Below are positions 50,548-60,234 of a stretch of 64,000 nt of DNA, piece after piece (position 1 is the first letter of the stretch; each line of letters opens with the position of its first letter). Below the pieces are notes generated by a model. It made no database searches and was not told the origin of the DNA. It saw nothing but the letters and a program-made list of their open reading frames with translations. Both the position numbers and the translations under genes were made by a program. The stretch is from Gammaproteobacteria bacterium (GTDB taxonomy: Bacteria; Pseudomonadota; Gammaproteobacteria; Pseudomonadales; UBA5518). The stretch is from contig JADIYI010000008.1 in assembly GCA_016705365.1 (NCBI GenBank), positions 248,001 to 312,000 on the forward strand, given 5' to 3'.

Positions 50548-51516
50548 TCAGGCGCGGTCGGCCGCGAACGCGATGACCTCGTCGATGCGCGCGGCTCCGA
50601 GCGCGATCATCACCAGGCGGTCGACGCCGAGCGCCACGCCGGCGGATTCCGGCAACCCGCTGGCCAGGGCCGCGAGCAGGCGCTCGTCGGGTTCGCAGAC
50701 CGGCAAGCCCGCCGCGGCGCGCGCGGCATTGTCGCGCCCGATGCGGCGTCTCAGTTCCTCGGCATCGCACAGCTCGTTGTAGCCATTGGCGAGTTCGACT
50801 CCGTCCACGAACAATTCGAAGCGGTCCGCAACCTCGACGCCCTCGGTATCCACCGTGACGCGCGCCAGCGACGCACGCGCCGCCGGGAAGCCATCAACGA
50901 ACTGCAGGCAACCGTGCCCCAGCCGCGACTCCACGCATTCGCTGAACAACAGGTCGAGCAGCGCATCGGGCGGCCAGTCGCCTACTGGCTCGCCCGACAG
51001 CCCGCTCGCCCGCTGACGCAGCTCCGCGAGGGATGCTGCCCCCGGGTCGAGCCCCGCGTGGCGCATTAACAATTTGCGCCACGAGTCGCGACGCACCGGA
51101 CGCCCACCGATCACCGCAGCCACCAGCTGGGCCACCTCCGCGGCCAGTTGTGCCGTATCGAAACCCGGGCGATACCACTCGAGCATCGTGAATTCGGGAT
51201 TGTGACGTGGTCCGCACTCGCCGCGGCGGAAGGCCTTGCCCATCTGGTAGATCGCACCGCTGCCGGCCGCGAGCAGGCGCTTCATGGCGAATTCGGGACT
51301 GGTTTGCAGATACCAGTCCACCTCATCGGCAAGCGGGCGTGCCGCGATACTCTCGAGCAATGGATCGGTGGCCGTCACCGGACACAGCTGCGGCGTGTCG
51401 ACTTCGAATACGCCGCGCTCGGCGAAAAAAGCCCGGATACGGCCGAGCAGCGCGGCCCTGGCACGCAATGCCTCGATGCTTGCGGCCGGACGCCACGCCG
51501 CGCCGTCCCGTCGCAT
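50548..51516 (-). CDS. epmA: EF-P beta-lysylation protein EpmA
   Basis: A 322-aa LysRS-like protein (GenX/PoxA) without an anticodon domain. It attaches (R)-beta-lysine to the conserved lysine of EF-P. Class II motifs: motif 2 as QMGKAFRRGECG ... HNPEFTMLEWY, and motif 3 with GVALGVDRLVM. Lies 4 bp after efp on the same strand, its direct substrate. The aminomutase EpmB is not in this window. Confidence 0.96.
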   Translation of the reverse strand: MRRDGAAWRPAASIEALRARAALLGRIRAFFAERGVFEVDTPQLCPVTATDPLLESIAARPLADEVDWYLQTSPEFAMKRLLAAGSGAIYQMGKAFRRGECGPRHNPEFTMLEWYRPGFDTAQLAAEVAQLVAAVIGGRPVRRDSWRKLLMRHAGLDPGAASLAELRQRASGLSGEPVGDWPPDALLDLLFSECVESRLGHGCLQFVDGFPAARASLARVTVDTEGVEVADRFELFVDGVELANGYNELCDAEELRRRIGRDNAARAAAGLPVCEPDERLLAALASGLPESAGVALGVDRLVMIALGAARIDEVIAFAADRA

Positions 51517-51520
51517 GCGC

Positions 51521-52090
51521 TCAGGAACGCACGCGGTTCATGTATTCGCCGGTGCGGGTATCGACACGCACGACAGCGCCGACATCGAGGAACAGCGGTA
51601 CGCGCACCACCGCCCCGGTGACCAGCTTGGCGGGCTTGGTGCCGCCGGTGGCCGTATCACCACGCAGACCGGGGTCGGTCTCGACAATTTCGAGCTCCAC
51701 GAAATTCGGCGGCGAGACCGTCAGCGGCGAATCGTTCCACAGGGTCACGGTGCAGGAGTCCTGTTCCTTCAACCACTGCGCGGCATCACCGACGATATCG
51801 CGCGAGGCCTGGTATTGCTCGAAGCTCACCGGATCCATGAAATTCCAGAACTCGCCATCGTTGTAGAGATATTGCAGTTCCTTGTCGACAGCATCGGCTC
51901 CGTCGAGCGTGTCGCCCGATTTGAAGGTGCGATCCCACACCCGCCCGGTCTTCAGATTGCGCAGCTTTACCCGGTTGAAAGCCTGCCCCTTGCCGGGCTT
52001 CACATACTCGTTCTCGAGAATCGAGCATGGATCTCCCTCGAGAATCACCTTGAGTCCGGCCTTGAATTCATTGGTGGAATACGACGCCAT
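51521..52090 (-). CDS. efp: Elongation factor P
   Basis: A 189-aa tRNA-shaped factor that relieves stalling at polyproline. The loop VKPGKGQ with the lysine in position 34 (equal to E. coli) fits beta-lysylation by EpmA and not rhamnosylation (which needs Arg). Three beta-barrel domains; the C-terminal VPLFLDVGAVVRVDTRTGEY is typical. ATG at 52090; the frame runs upstream without family support. A possible -10 (TATCAT, 52135-52130) is upstream. Confidence 0.97.
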   Translation of the reverse strand: MASYSTNEFKAGLKVILEGDPCSILENEYVKPGKGQAFNRVKLRNLKTGRVWDRTFKSGDTLDGADAVDKELQYLYNDGEFWNFMDPVSFEQYQASRDIVGDAAQWLKEQDSCTVTLWNDSPLTVSPPNFVELEIVETDPGLRGDTATGGTKPAKLVTGAVVRVPLFLDVGAVVRVDTRTGEYMNRVRS

Positions 52091-52269
52091 GATTGTCCTC
52101 GACAGGTTGCTGGCCACGAAATGCGCGCGATGATACTCCGTTCGACGGGCCGTTGGCAGCGCCGCGTCCGGCTTTGCAGGACGTGACGGGCATCGCGGGA
52201 ACCGGGTAGCACTGTGCCCGGCCCTCTTCTACAATGCCTCGCAGCACCACGGCGCGAGGGCCGCGGGCC

Positions 52270-54333
52270 ATGAGCCAAAGGCGCCCATCGATGCAGCAAA
52301 GCGAAACCCTACATCTGCTGGTCAGCAGCGAATCCCAGGCCCAGCTCGAAGCCTGCGTCGGGGTGTTCCGGGATGCCGGGTGGAGCGCGCGCGCGCATCG
52401 CGTGACCTCGCTGCGCGATCTCTCCGACATGCTGCGTGATCCGCAATGGGACCTGCTGATCGCCAGCGACAAACATCCGGAACTCGCCCCGGCAGAGGCG
52501 ATCGCGACCATGGCAAAATCCTCGAACCCGCTGCCCTGCATCGTCCGTACCGCCAGCCCGGGAAACGAACAAGGCACTGCCTGGCTGCGCGCCGGCGCGC
52601 GCGATGTGATCGCCAATGACCAGGGCGAGCGGCTGCTGCTGAGCGCATTGCGCGAAATCAAGGCGCTGCGCGAGCATCGCGAACTGGAGGCCTTGCGCAC
52701 CCGTCACGAGGAGGTCGCGCGGCGCGTCGAACTGCTGCTTGCGGCCTCGCAGGATGCCATCGCCTACGTCGTCGATGGCATGCATGTACACGCCAACGAA
52801 CTGTACGCCAGGACATTCGGATACGCCGCTATCGAGGATCTCGCCTCGATACCCCTGGTCGACCTGATCGCGGCGGACAAGCAGCAACCGTTCAAGGATG
52901 CATTGCGTCGTTACCGCGACAACCCCGCGGAGCAGACTTCGATAGATCTCACCGCGGTGCGCGCCGACGGCAGCGAATTTTCCGGCCAGCTGGTGCTGTC
53001 GACGGCCAGCTTCGAAGGCGAACCCTGCATGCAGGTGCTGGTTCGTGCCACCGGTTCCACCATAACGGTTACAGCTGCGGCACCCGCCACGGCCGTGGCC
53101 GGAGGTATCGATGGGCTGGCGGATCTGCTCTCCGGAGCCGCGGGCGGCCAGTTGCTGCTGATAAGCGTCGATGGCTATCAGCAGCATTGCCGCAATCTCG
53201 GCGTGAGCGATGCCAGCCGCCTGGTCGATGAACTCGGCGCATTCGTCGCAAACAGCAGCCGCTGGCCGCAACTTCGGCGCGTGGGCGACGCAACGCTCGC
53301 GCTGGTGCTGGTCGGCACCAGCCCCGAACAGGCGCTGAAGCAGCTCCAGGCGGCCGTCGGCCTGGTCGCCAACCATATCCACGAGATCGGCGACCAGAGT
53401 GTCACAGGCAGCATCAGCGCCATCGTGTGTCCGCTCGACGAGGTCAACGACAGCAGCGTTGGCACGCTGATCGATCGTGCCTGGGGCGCCCTGCTGCTGA
53501 CATCGGAGCGTGCCCAGGGCCTGCGCGGCGCGGACCCGGCGCGCGCGCAGCTGCAGGTGTGCGAACCGGTGGCAGTCGCTGCCGCACCCGGCTCTGAACA
53601 AAGCCTGGCCGATGCCCTGCAGTCCGGCGAATTCCTGCTGATGTTCCAGCCGATGATCAGTCTGCGCGGCGACTCCAGCGAGTACTACGAAGTGCAGGTA
53701 TCGCATGCCGCGAGCAGGCAGAGCGCTGCACAATGGCTGCAGGACGCACAGCTGAACGACCGCACCCTGGATCTCGATCAGTGGGTTGTGACGCAGACGC
53801 TGAAGAAGCTCGCTGCCCACCGCCATCGCAATCCCGACACCCGGCTGATCGTGCCGCTCGGCTCCGGCAGCGTGCTGGATCCCGACTTCGCCACCTGGCT
53901 GGCGGCGGCATTGCGCGCCGCGGAGCTGCCCGCCGACAGCCTGGTGCTCCAGCTCACACACCGCACGGTAAACCGTGCGCTCAAGCAGGCCAAGGACTTT
54001 GTCGAGCGCCTGCGCGCGCTCGGCTGTCAGCTGGCAGTCGCCGATATCCACAGCGCCAACAATCCGATCCCGGACCTGGCGCTTCTGCACCCGCAGTTCG
54101 CGCGTATCGATGTCGCGCTTGCCCAGGCGCTCACCGACAGCGACGCCACGAATACACTGCTCAAACCGCTGATCGATTCACTGCACCAGGAACAGATCGC
54201 CTCGATCATGCCCGGAGTGGAGGGTGCGGGCGTGATGGCCGTACTGTGGCAGCTCGGCGTGAACTTCATTCAGGGCAATTACCTGCAGGCCGCCACTGCG
54301 GAAATGCAGTACGAGTTCACCGACCTGACCTGA
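52270..54333 (+). CDS. FimX-like degenerate c-di-GMP effector
   Basis: About 687 aa: REC-like domain (8-130), PAS (about 160-270), degenerate GGDEF (RVGDATLALVL in place of the GGDEF loop) and degenerate EAL (EVQ in place of EAL; ADIHSANNP in place of the DDFG loop). This is the plan of P. aeruginosa FimX (691 aa), which binds but does not cut c-di-GMP and promotes type IV pilus assembly. FimX is also next to serB in Pseudomonas. The start is uncertain: ATG 52270 (GAGGG 9 nt upstream) or 52291. A possible -10 (TACAAT, 52230-52235) precedes it. Pilus genes are not in the window. Confidence 0.85.
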   Translation: MSQRRPSMQQSETLHLLVSSESQAQLEACVGVFRDAGWSARAHRVTSLRDLSDMLRDPQWDLLIASDKHPELAPAEAIATMAKSSNPLPCIVRTASPGNEQGTAWLRAGARDVIANDQGERLLLSALREIKALREHRELEALRTRHEEVARRVELLLAASQDAIAYVVDGMHVHANELYARTFGYAAIEDLASIPLVDLIAADKQQPFKDALRRYRDNPAEQTSIDLTAVRADGSEFSGQLVLSTASFEGEPCMQVLVRATGSTITVTAAAPATAVAGGIDGLADLLSGAAGGQLLLISVDGYQQHCRNLGVSDASRLVDELGAFVANSSRWPQLRRVGDATLALVLVGTSPEQALKQLQAAVGLVANHIHEIGDQSVTGSISAIVCPLDEVNDSSVGTLIDRAWGALLLTSERAQGLRGADPARAQLQVCEPVAVAAAPGSEQSLADALQSGEFLLMFQPMISLRGDSSEYYEVQVSHAASRQSAAQWLQDAQLNDRTLDLDQWVVTQTLKKLAAHRHRNPDTRLIVPLGSGSVLDPDFATWLAAALRAAELPADSLVLQLTHRTVNRALKQAKDFVERLRALGCQLAVADIHSANNPIPDLALLHPQFARIDVALAQALTDSDATNTLLKPLIDSLHQEQIASIMPGVEGAGVMAVLWQLGVNFIQGNYLQAATAEMQYEFTDLT

Positions 54334-54358
54334 GCCTGACTGCGGCCCGCCGCCTTGC

Positions 54359-55576
54359 TCAGCCGGCGCCCGCTTCGCGGTCGCTGATGCCGAGCAGATA
54401 GAGGATCCCGTCGAGCCCCAGCGTGCTGATCGCGTGGCGCGCGGATTCCTTTACGATCGGCTTGGCGCGAAACGCAATGCCCAGGCCGGCGATGCTCAGC
54501 ATCGGCAAATCATTGGCACCGTCGCCGACCGCGATCACCTGCTCCAGGGAAATCCCCTCGCGGGCCGCGATTTCGCGCAACAGCTCTGCCTTGCGCCGGC
54601 CATCGACGATCTCCCCTGTCACCCGACCGCTCACCTTGCCGTCCACGATATCGAGCTCATTGGCAAACACGTAGTCAATACCCAGTCGTTGCTGCAGGCG
54701 GCGACCGAAAAAGCTGAAACCACCGGAGATGATCGCCGTGCGAAACCCGATCCGGCGCAGCGTACTGACCAGCTTTTCGGCGCCTTCGCTGAGCCGCAGC
54801 TCCGCAGCCACTTCCTCGAGTACCTGTTCGTCGAGCCCGGCCAGCAAGGCAACCCGAAGACGGAAACTCTCGCTGAAATCCAGCTCTCCGCGCATGGCCC
54901 GCTCGGTGATCGCGGCCACTTCGGCACCGACTCCGGCCCGCTTTGCCAGCTCGTCGATGACCTCTGCCTCGATCAGCGTCGAGTCCATGTCGAACGCCAC
55001 CAGCCGCCGGGTACGGCGGAACATGTTGTCCTCCTGGTAGGCAATATCGACACCGAGCTCGCTCGCCAGCTCGAGAAAATCGCGTCGCACCGTGGCCGGG
55101 TCCGCGAGTTCGCCACGCACCGAGAACTCCACGCAGGCACGATCGCTCACCGCGGCGGCATCCGCCGATACACGCCCCGACAGGCGCATGATCTTGTCGA
55201 TATTGAGCCCATGACGCGCCACCACTTCGCTGAGGCGTGCGATCTCCTCGCCCCGGATCCGCCGCGACAACAGCGTCACGATATGCCTTGCCTTGCCCTG
55301 TCCCGCCACCCACTCCCGGTAGCTCGCGGCGCTGACCGGCGTGTAGCGCAGCTGCAACCCCATTTCCTGGCTGCGAACAAGCAACTCGCGCAACGCCGCG
55401 GATGTCTCCCGGTGTTCGGGAATCTCCACCAGCAATCCAAGCGCAAGATTGTTGTGGATCACGGCCTGCCCGATGTCGAGGACGTTGATCGAGTGAGCCG
55501 CCAGTATGCCGGTCACCATCGAGGTGATTCCCGGGCGATCGTCGCCCGCGATGCTGATCAGGACGATTTCCTTCAT
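54359..55576 (-). CDS. serB: Phosphoserine phosphatase SerB
   Basis: A 405-aa enzyme of the last serine-synthesis step. Two ACT domains come first (1-80 and about 95-180; AGDDRPGITSMVTGIL), then the HAD domain with FDMDSTLIEAEV (the two catalytic aspartates), SGGFSFF and VGDGANDLPM. The long ACT-containing form is that of pseudomonads. Five bp after parC on the same strand. Confidence 0.97.
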   Translation of the reverse strand: MKEIVLISIAGDDRPGITSMVTGILAAHSINVLDIGQAVIHNNLALGLLVEIPEHRETSAALRELLVRSQEMGLQLRYTPVSAASYREWVAGQGKARHIVTLLSRRIRGEEIARLSEVVARHGLNIDKIMRLSGRVSADAAAVSDRACVEFSVRGELADPATVRRDFLELASELGVDIAYQEDNMFRRTRRLVAFDMDSTLIEAEVIDELAKRAGVGAEVAAITERAMRGELDFSESFRLRVALLAGLDEQVLEEVAAELRLSEGAEKLVSTLRRIGFRTAIISGGFSFFGRRLQQRLGIDYVFANELDIVDGKVSGRVTGEIVDGRRKAELLREIAAREGISLEQVIAVGDGANDLPMLSIAGLGIAFRAKPIVKESARHAISTLGLDGILYLLGISDREAGAG

Positions 55577-55581
55577 CGCGC

Positions 55582-57837
55582 TCAGTCCGCGGCGACTTCG
55601 AGGCGATCGACCTTCTGGAAACCGCGTGGCAGCTTGTTGCCCCGACGGCCGCGTTCACCCCGATAATTGTCCAGGTCCGCGACCTTCAGGCGCAGGAAAC
55701 GCTTGCCGCTGTGCACCAGCACGGAGTCCCTGGCACCCAGCACCACCGCGCCGAGCATGAACTCCTCCCGGGTCCTGAAGCGCGCCGCCGGAATCGCAAT
55801 GATCTTGTTGCCCTTGCCGCGCGAGAGCATCGGCAATTCGCTGGCCGGGAAAGCCAGCATGCGCCCTTCGTTGCTCACTGCCACCAGCAGGTCGGCAGCC
55901 GGATCCCTGACCCGCATCGGGGCGAGCACCACGGCGCCCTCCGGCACCGTGAGTACCGATTTGCCGGCACGATTCTTGGACTGCATATCCTCGAGGCTCA
56001 CGATGAAGCCATAACCCGCATCCGTTGCGAGCAGGTAGCGCTGCGCATCATCACCCATCAGGGCACCGGCAAAACTCGCCCCCGATGGCGGATTGATGCT
56101 GCCCGTGAGCGGCTCACCCTGGCCCCGCGCGGACGGCAGGTTGTGCGCGGCCAACGAATAGCTGCGACCGGTGGAATCGAGCAGCACGACATTCTGGTTC
56201 GAGCGCCCGTGCACCGCACACAGGAAGGCATCTCCCGCCTTGTAGCTCAATTTTTCCGCATCGATATCCAGCCCCTTGGCGGCGCGGACCCAGCCCTTCT
56301 GCGACAGCACTACCGTGATCGGCTCGGACGGTACCAGTTCGGTATCGCTGTAGGCCCGGGCTTCCTCGCGGCTCACGATCGGCGAGCGTCGCGCATCACC
56401 GAACTCGTCGGCGAGCGCCTGCAATTCCTTCTTGATCAGCGTCTTCATGCGCGCCTCGGAACCGAGCGTGAGTTGCAGCGTGTCACGCTCGTCCGCGAGC
56501 TCTTTCTGCTCGCTGCGGATCCTGAACTCCTCGAGCTTCGCGAGATGACGCAACTTCAGTTCGAGAATGGCCTCGGCCTGCTCATCGCTCAGGGTGAAGC
56601 GCGCCATCAGCACGCTCTTGGGCTTGTCCTCCTGACGGATGATGGCGATCACCTCGTCGATGTTGAGGAAGGCAATCAGCAGACCATCCAGAATATGCAG
56701 CCGGCGCAGCACCTGCTCGAGCCGGTACTGCAGGCGCCGGCGCACCGTCTCGCGGCGGAATTCCAGCCATTCGCGCAGCATCGAGCCCAGGTCGCGCACG
56801 CCCGGGCGCCCGTCCATGCCGATCACGTTCATGTTCACGCGGTAGCTGCGCTCGAGATCGGTGGTCGAGAACAGGTGCGACATCAGGCCGTCGGCATCGA
56901 TGCGGTTGGAGCGCAGCACGATCAGCAACCGGGTCGGATTCTCGTGATCGGATTCGTCACGCAGGTCCGCGACCATCGGCAGCTTCTTTGCCTGCATCTG
57001 CTGGGCGATCTGCTCCAGCACGCGCGCGCCCGAGACCTGGTGCGGCAACGCGGTGATCACGATGTCCCCCTGCTCGCGCTGCCACACGGCGCGCGCGCGC
57101 AAACTGCCACGACCGCTCGCATACATCGCCTGCAACTCGTGGCGTGGCGTGATGATTTCGGCCTCGGTGGGGTAATCGGGACCCTGCACCCACTGGCCCA
57201 GTTCCTCGAGGCTGCTGCCGGGCTTGTCCAGCAGCTGGATGCAGGCCGCCGTCAGCTCGCGCAGGTTGTGCGGCGGTATATCGGTGGCCATGCCGACCGC
57301 GATCCCGGTCGTGCCATTGAGCAGGATATGCGGAGCGCGTGCCGGCAGTACGGCCGGCTCATCGATGGTGCCGTCGAAATTGGGTGACCAATCCACGGTG
57401 CCTTGGCCAACCTCCGAGAGCAGCATCTCGGCGATTGCCGCCAGGCGTGACTCGGTATAGCGCATCGCGGCAAAGGATTTGGGATCGTCCGGCGCGCCCC
57501 AGTTGCCCTGCCCGTCGATCAACGGATAGCGATACGAGAACGACTGCGCCATCAACACCATTGCCTCGTAGGCCGCGCTGTCCCCGTGCGGATGAAATTT
57601 GCCGATGACATCGCCCACGGTGCGCGCCGATTTCTTGTACTTCGCGCTGTTGCGCAAGCCGAGTTCGTGCATCGCGTAGATGATGCGCCGCTGCACCGGC
57701 TTCAGGCCGTCGCCAATGTGCGGCAACGCCCGATCGAGGATCACGTACATCGAATAATTGAGGTAAGCGCGCTCGGTATAGTCGCGCAGCCGCATACGCT
57801 CGATATCGCCGCCGGCCGGCATCTGGTTCTCGCTCAT
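55582..57837 (-). CDS. parC: DNA topoisomerase IV subunit A
   Basis: A 751-aa type IIA topoisomerase subunit that unlinks daughter chromosomes. The catalytic tyrosine lies in AAMRYTESRL; the GyrA-box is absent, and the C-terminal domain carries a shortened beta-pinwheel, as in ParC. The quinolone region has GDSAAYEAMV with Ser (wild-type-like). ATG 57837; a longer frame upstream is not supported. Confidence 0.97.
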   Translation of the reverse strand: MSENQMPAGGDIERMRLRDYTERAYLNYSMYVILDRALPHIGDGLKPVQRRIIYAMHELGLRNSAKYKKSARTVGDVIGKFHPHGDSAAYEAMVLMAQSFSYRYPLIDGQGNWGAPDDPKSFAAMRYTESRLAAIAEMLLSEVGQGTVDWSPNFDGTIDEPAVLPARAPHILLNGTTGIAVGMATDIPPHNLRELTAACIQLLDKPGSSLEELGQWVQGPDYPTEAEIITPRHELQAMYASGRGSLRARAVWQREQGDIVITALPHQVSGARVLEQIAQQMQAKKLPMVADLRDESDHENPTRLLIVLRSNRIDADGLMSHLFSTTDLERSYRVNMNVIGMDGRPGVRDLGSMLREWLEFRRETVRRRLQYRLEQVLRRLHILDGLLIAFLNIDEVIAIIRQEDKPKSVLMARFTLSDEQAEAILELKLRHLAKLEEFRIRSEQKELADERDTLQLTLGSEARMKTLIKKELQALADEFGDARRSPIVSREEARAYSDTELVPSEPITVVLSQKGWVRAAKGLDIDAEKLSYKAGDAFLCAVHGRSNQNVVLLDSTGRSYSLAAHNLPSARGQGEPLTGSINPPSGASFAGALMGDDAQRYLLATDAGYGFIVSLEDMQSKNRAGKSVLTVPEGAVVLAPMRVRDPAADLLVAVSNEGRMLAFPASELPMLSRGKGNKIIAIPAARFRTREEFMLGAVVLGARDSVLVHSGKRFLRLKVADLDNYRGERGRRGNKLPRGFQKVDRLEVAAD

Positions 57838-57853
57838 GTATCTCTCTGTCCAG

Positions 57854-58477
57854 CTAGGGGGCGGATGTCGCGACGGGCGCCGCAGCGGATTCCGGCGGCA
57901 CGTTGTCGCGCATCTGGTTGGCAATCTGCTCGCTCAATTCGAGCAGCAGCGCGCTGATATCGGCCGCCAGCGAGTCGGCAGTGCTGCCCGATCGGGCCCG
58001 CCTCAGCCTGCTGCCGTGCTCGAGCGCAGGCTCGGCGCCCGTTGCGCGCTGCACCGACCAGCTCGCTACCAGTTCCACCGCGGTGGTGGTGGCATCGAGG
58101 CGCGCCACCGTGCAGCGCACAACCCAGTCCGGGTTCCAGTCGCGCGGCCAGGGCCGTACGCGCACGCTGTCGGTCTCGAGCAGCGCGCCGAGGTTCAACG
58201 CCAGGGTGCGGCGGATGCCGTCTTCAAGCGGCTCTGCCCAGCGCTCGAACCCGTCGAGACGGGCGCGATTGGCGCTTTCCATCATGACGATTTCCGGACG
58301 CTGCAGGTATTCCGCGACCTGCAGTTCGGCGATGCCGATCGAGGGACTCGAGGCACCGCGACCCGCCGGCGCATTGGCGCTCAGCAGATAATAGTCGATG
58401 GGGGGCGTTGAACCACACCCTCCCAGCAGCAACGCCAGGACCGCAAGCGACAGGAAACGTACCCGGTGCATGCTCAT
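57854..58477 (-). CDS. ABC-transport auxiliary lipoprotein (PqiC/LetA-type partner)
   Basis: A 207-aa outer-membrane-type lipoprotein with signal and lipobox LLLGGC (Cys about 21), then the ABC_trans_aux fold (PPIDYYLLSAN ... VAEYLQRPEIV). Such proteins work with MCE-domain transporters. The start overlaps the stop of the MCE gene by ATGA (58474-58477). The C-terminus is helical, with an Ala/Pro-rich end. Confidence 0.87.
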   Translation of the reverse strand: MSMHRVRFLSLAVLALLLGGCGSTPPIDYYLLSANAPAGRGASSPSIGIAELQVAEYLQRPEIVMMESANRARLDGFERWAEPLEDGIRRTLALNLGALLETDSVRVRPWPRDWNPDWVVRCTVARLDATTTAVELVASWSVQRATGAEPALEHGSRLRRARSGSTADSLAADISALLLELSEQIANQMRDNVPPESAAAPVATSAP

Positions 58478-59454
58478 TTCTCCTCCATCTCGCGTCGCCC
58501 TCGGATCAGCGACTCCGGCGCGCGCTCCAGCGAGTCGGCAAGTGCCTGCAGCGCGCGCGCCGAGCGCCCCAGTTCGGCCGCGGCCTGGGTCAGTTCATTC
58601 ATCACCGGCGACTCCTCCGACATCGCATAACCGAGGTCATCGGCGGTGCCGCGTATCGTGGCCAGCGTCGCATCGAGCTGCTCGAGGCTGCGCGCCAGGT
58701 TGGCGCCAAGCTCGCTAACTTCCTTGCGCACATCGGCCACCGCGCCATTGGCCGAGTCCGTGAGCCCGTTTATCCGCGCACTCACGTCCGCGACTTGCCG
58801 CTCGACGCTGGCCGCCAGGCGCTGCGTCTCCTCCAGGGTGGCATTGACCTGTGCCGGGATCCGCTTGGTCTCCGGGTCCGCGAGCAATGCGTCGATGCCG
58901 CGCAACGCGGAATCGGCATGCTCCACAAACGCCTGTATGTCGATGGAACCGATGCGCTGGAGTATGGCTTCGAGCTCGGTGGGTGCCGTGGGGATCTGTG
59001 GCTCCTCGGTAGGGAAATCGGCATAGACGGGCGGTGAATCGGGAAGAAAATCCAGATCGACGTACAGCAGTCCGGTCAGCAGGCTCTGGGTCTTGAGCTG
59101 CGCCCGCAGCCCGCGCGCCACCAGCGGTTCGAGAAACTCGCTTTCCGATGACAGCGTTTCAATGCCCAGTTCGTGCGGATTGACCGTGACGATCACCGGG
59201 ATCACGAACTCGAGTTTCCTGGAATCGTAGCTGATGCCGATGTCGCTGACCTCGCCGATCTTGACACCACGCAAGGTCACCGGCGCTCCCACATTGAGCC
59301 CCTTCACCGAACCGGTGAATATCACCGATGCGGCACGCACCTCGTTGTTGGTGCCGAACAGCGAACCGCCAAAAAACACCGCGCCGCCGGTAACGAGCGC
59401 CAATGCACCGACCACGAAGCCGCCTATGGCGGTCGCACTCACCTTGCTGCTCAT
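58474..59454 (-). CDS. MCE-domain (MlaD-like) lipid transport protein
   Basis: A 326-aa inner-membrane-anchored protein. One N-terminal helix (about 8-32), a single MCE domain (about 37-115; VKGLNVGAPVTLRGVKIGEV), then a long helical/coiled region (about 150-320) as in PqiB/MlaD-type proteins that form a periplasmic ring or needle. Longer than E. coli MlaD (183 aa) because of the helical part. In an ATGA chain with the ATPase gene. Confidence 0.92.
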   Translation of the reverse strand: MSSKVSATAIGGFVVGALALVTGGAVFFGGSLFGTNNEVRAASVIFTGSVKGLNVGAPVTLRGVKIGEVSDIGISYDSRKLEFVIPVIVTVNPHELGIETLSSESEFLEPLVARGLRAQLKTQSLLTGLLYVDLDFLPDSPPVYADFPTEEPQIPTAPTELEAILQRIGSIDIQAFVEHADSALRGIDALLADPETKRIPAQVNATLEETQRLAASVERQVADVSARINGLTDSANGAVADVRKEVSELGANLARSLEQLDATLATIRGTADDLGYAMSEESPVMNELTQAAAELGRSARALQALADSLERAPESLIRGRREMEEK

Positions 59455-60230
59455 GCCTCGACTCCTGCCATCGTGGATTCTTCACCGCGCGACAGGAATC
59501 GTCGCACCACTTCATGGGCACTGCCGTGCAGCAGCTCGCGCGGATTACCCGTGTCGAGCATCGTGAGTGTCTGCGCATCGAGATAGACCGAATTGTTCGC
59601 GATCGTGAAAATGCTTGCCAGCTCGTGCGTGACGATCACCACGGTGGCGCCGATGGCGTCGCGCATCTGCAGGATCAGTTCGTCGAGCAGGCGCGAACTG
59701 ATCGGATCGAGGCCTGCCGAGGGCTCATCGAAAAACAGTATCTCCGGATCGAGCGCAATGGCCCGGGCCAGGCCGGCGCGCTTTTGCATCCCGCCGCTGA
59801 TTTCCGCCGGATAATAATCCTCGAACCCCGCCAGCCCCACCAGTGCCAGCTTGTAGGCCACCAGCTCGCGGATCGCTGCCGGCGCGAGCCCGGTGTATTG
59901 CTGCAAGGGCAAAGCCACGTTTTCTCCCAGCGTCATGGCGCTGAACAACCCCCCCGACTGATAGGTGATGCCCCAGCGCTGGCGCATCCGGTCCCGCTCC
60001 CGGGAGGTGGCGCGCTGGTAGCTCTGGCCGTCATAGAGAATCTCGCCGGACGCGGGTTCCATCAGGCCGATCATATGCTTCAGCAGCGTGGATTTGCCAC
60101 AACCGCTCCCCCCCATGATCACGAACACATCTCCCCGGTTCACCACGAAGTCGAGATCCTTCTGGATCACCCGCGAGCCGTAGGCCATGGTCAGCCCGGC
60201 GACCCGTATATGCACCTCCGCGATGCCCAT
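59451..60230 (-). CDS. Mla-type ABC transporter ATP-binding protein
   Basis: A 259-aa MlaF-like ATPase. Walker A GGSGCGKSTLLKHM, Q-loop YQSGGLFS, signature SGGMQKRAGLARA, Walker B EILFFDEPSAGLDP and the switch His in VTHELAS are complete. The C-terminus has the Mla-family extension. ATG 60230 chosen; 4 bp after the permease stop. It energises lipid movement with the permease and MCE protein. Confidence 0.94.
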   Translation of the reverse strand: MGIAEVHIRVAGLTMAYGSRVIQKDLDFVVNRGDVFVIMGGSGCGKSTLLKHMIGLMEPASGEILYDGQSYQRATSRERDRMRQRWGITYQSGGLFSAMTLGENVALPLQQYTGLAPAAIRELVAYKLALVGLAGFEDYYPAEISGGMQKRAGLARAIALDPEILFFDEPSAGLDPISSRLLDELILQMRDAIGATVVIVTHELASIFTIANNSVYLDAQTLTMLDTGNPRELLHGSAHEVVRRFLSRGEESTMAGVEA

Positions 60231-60234
60231 CGAT

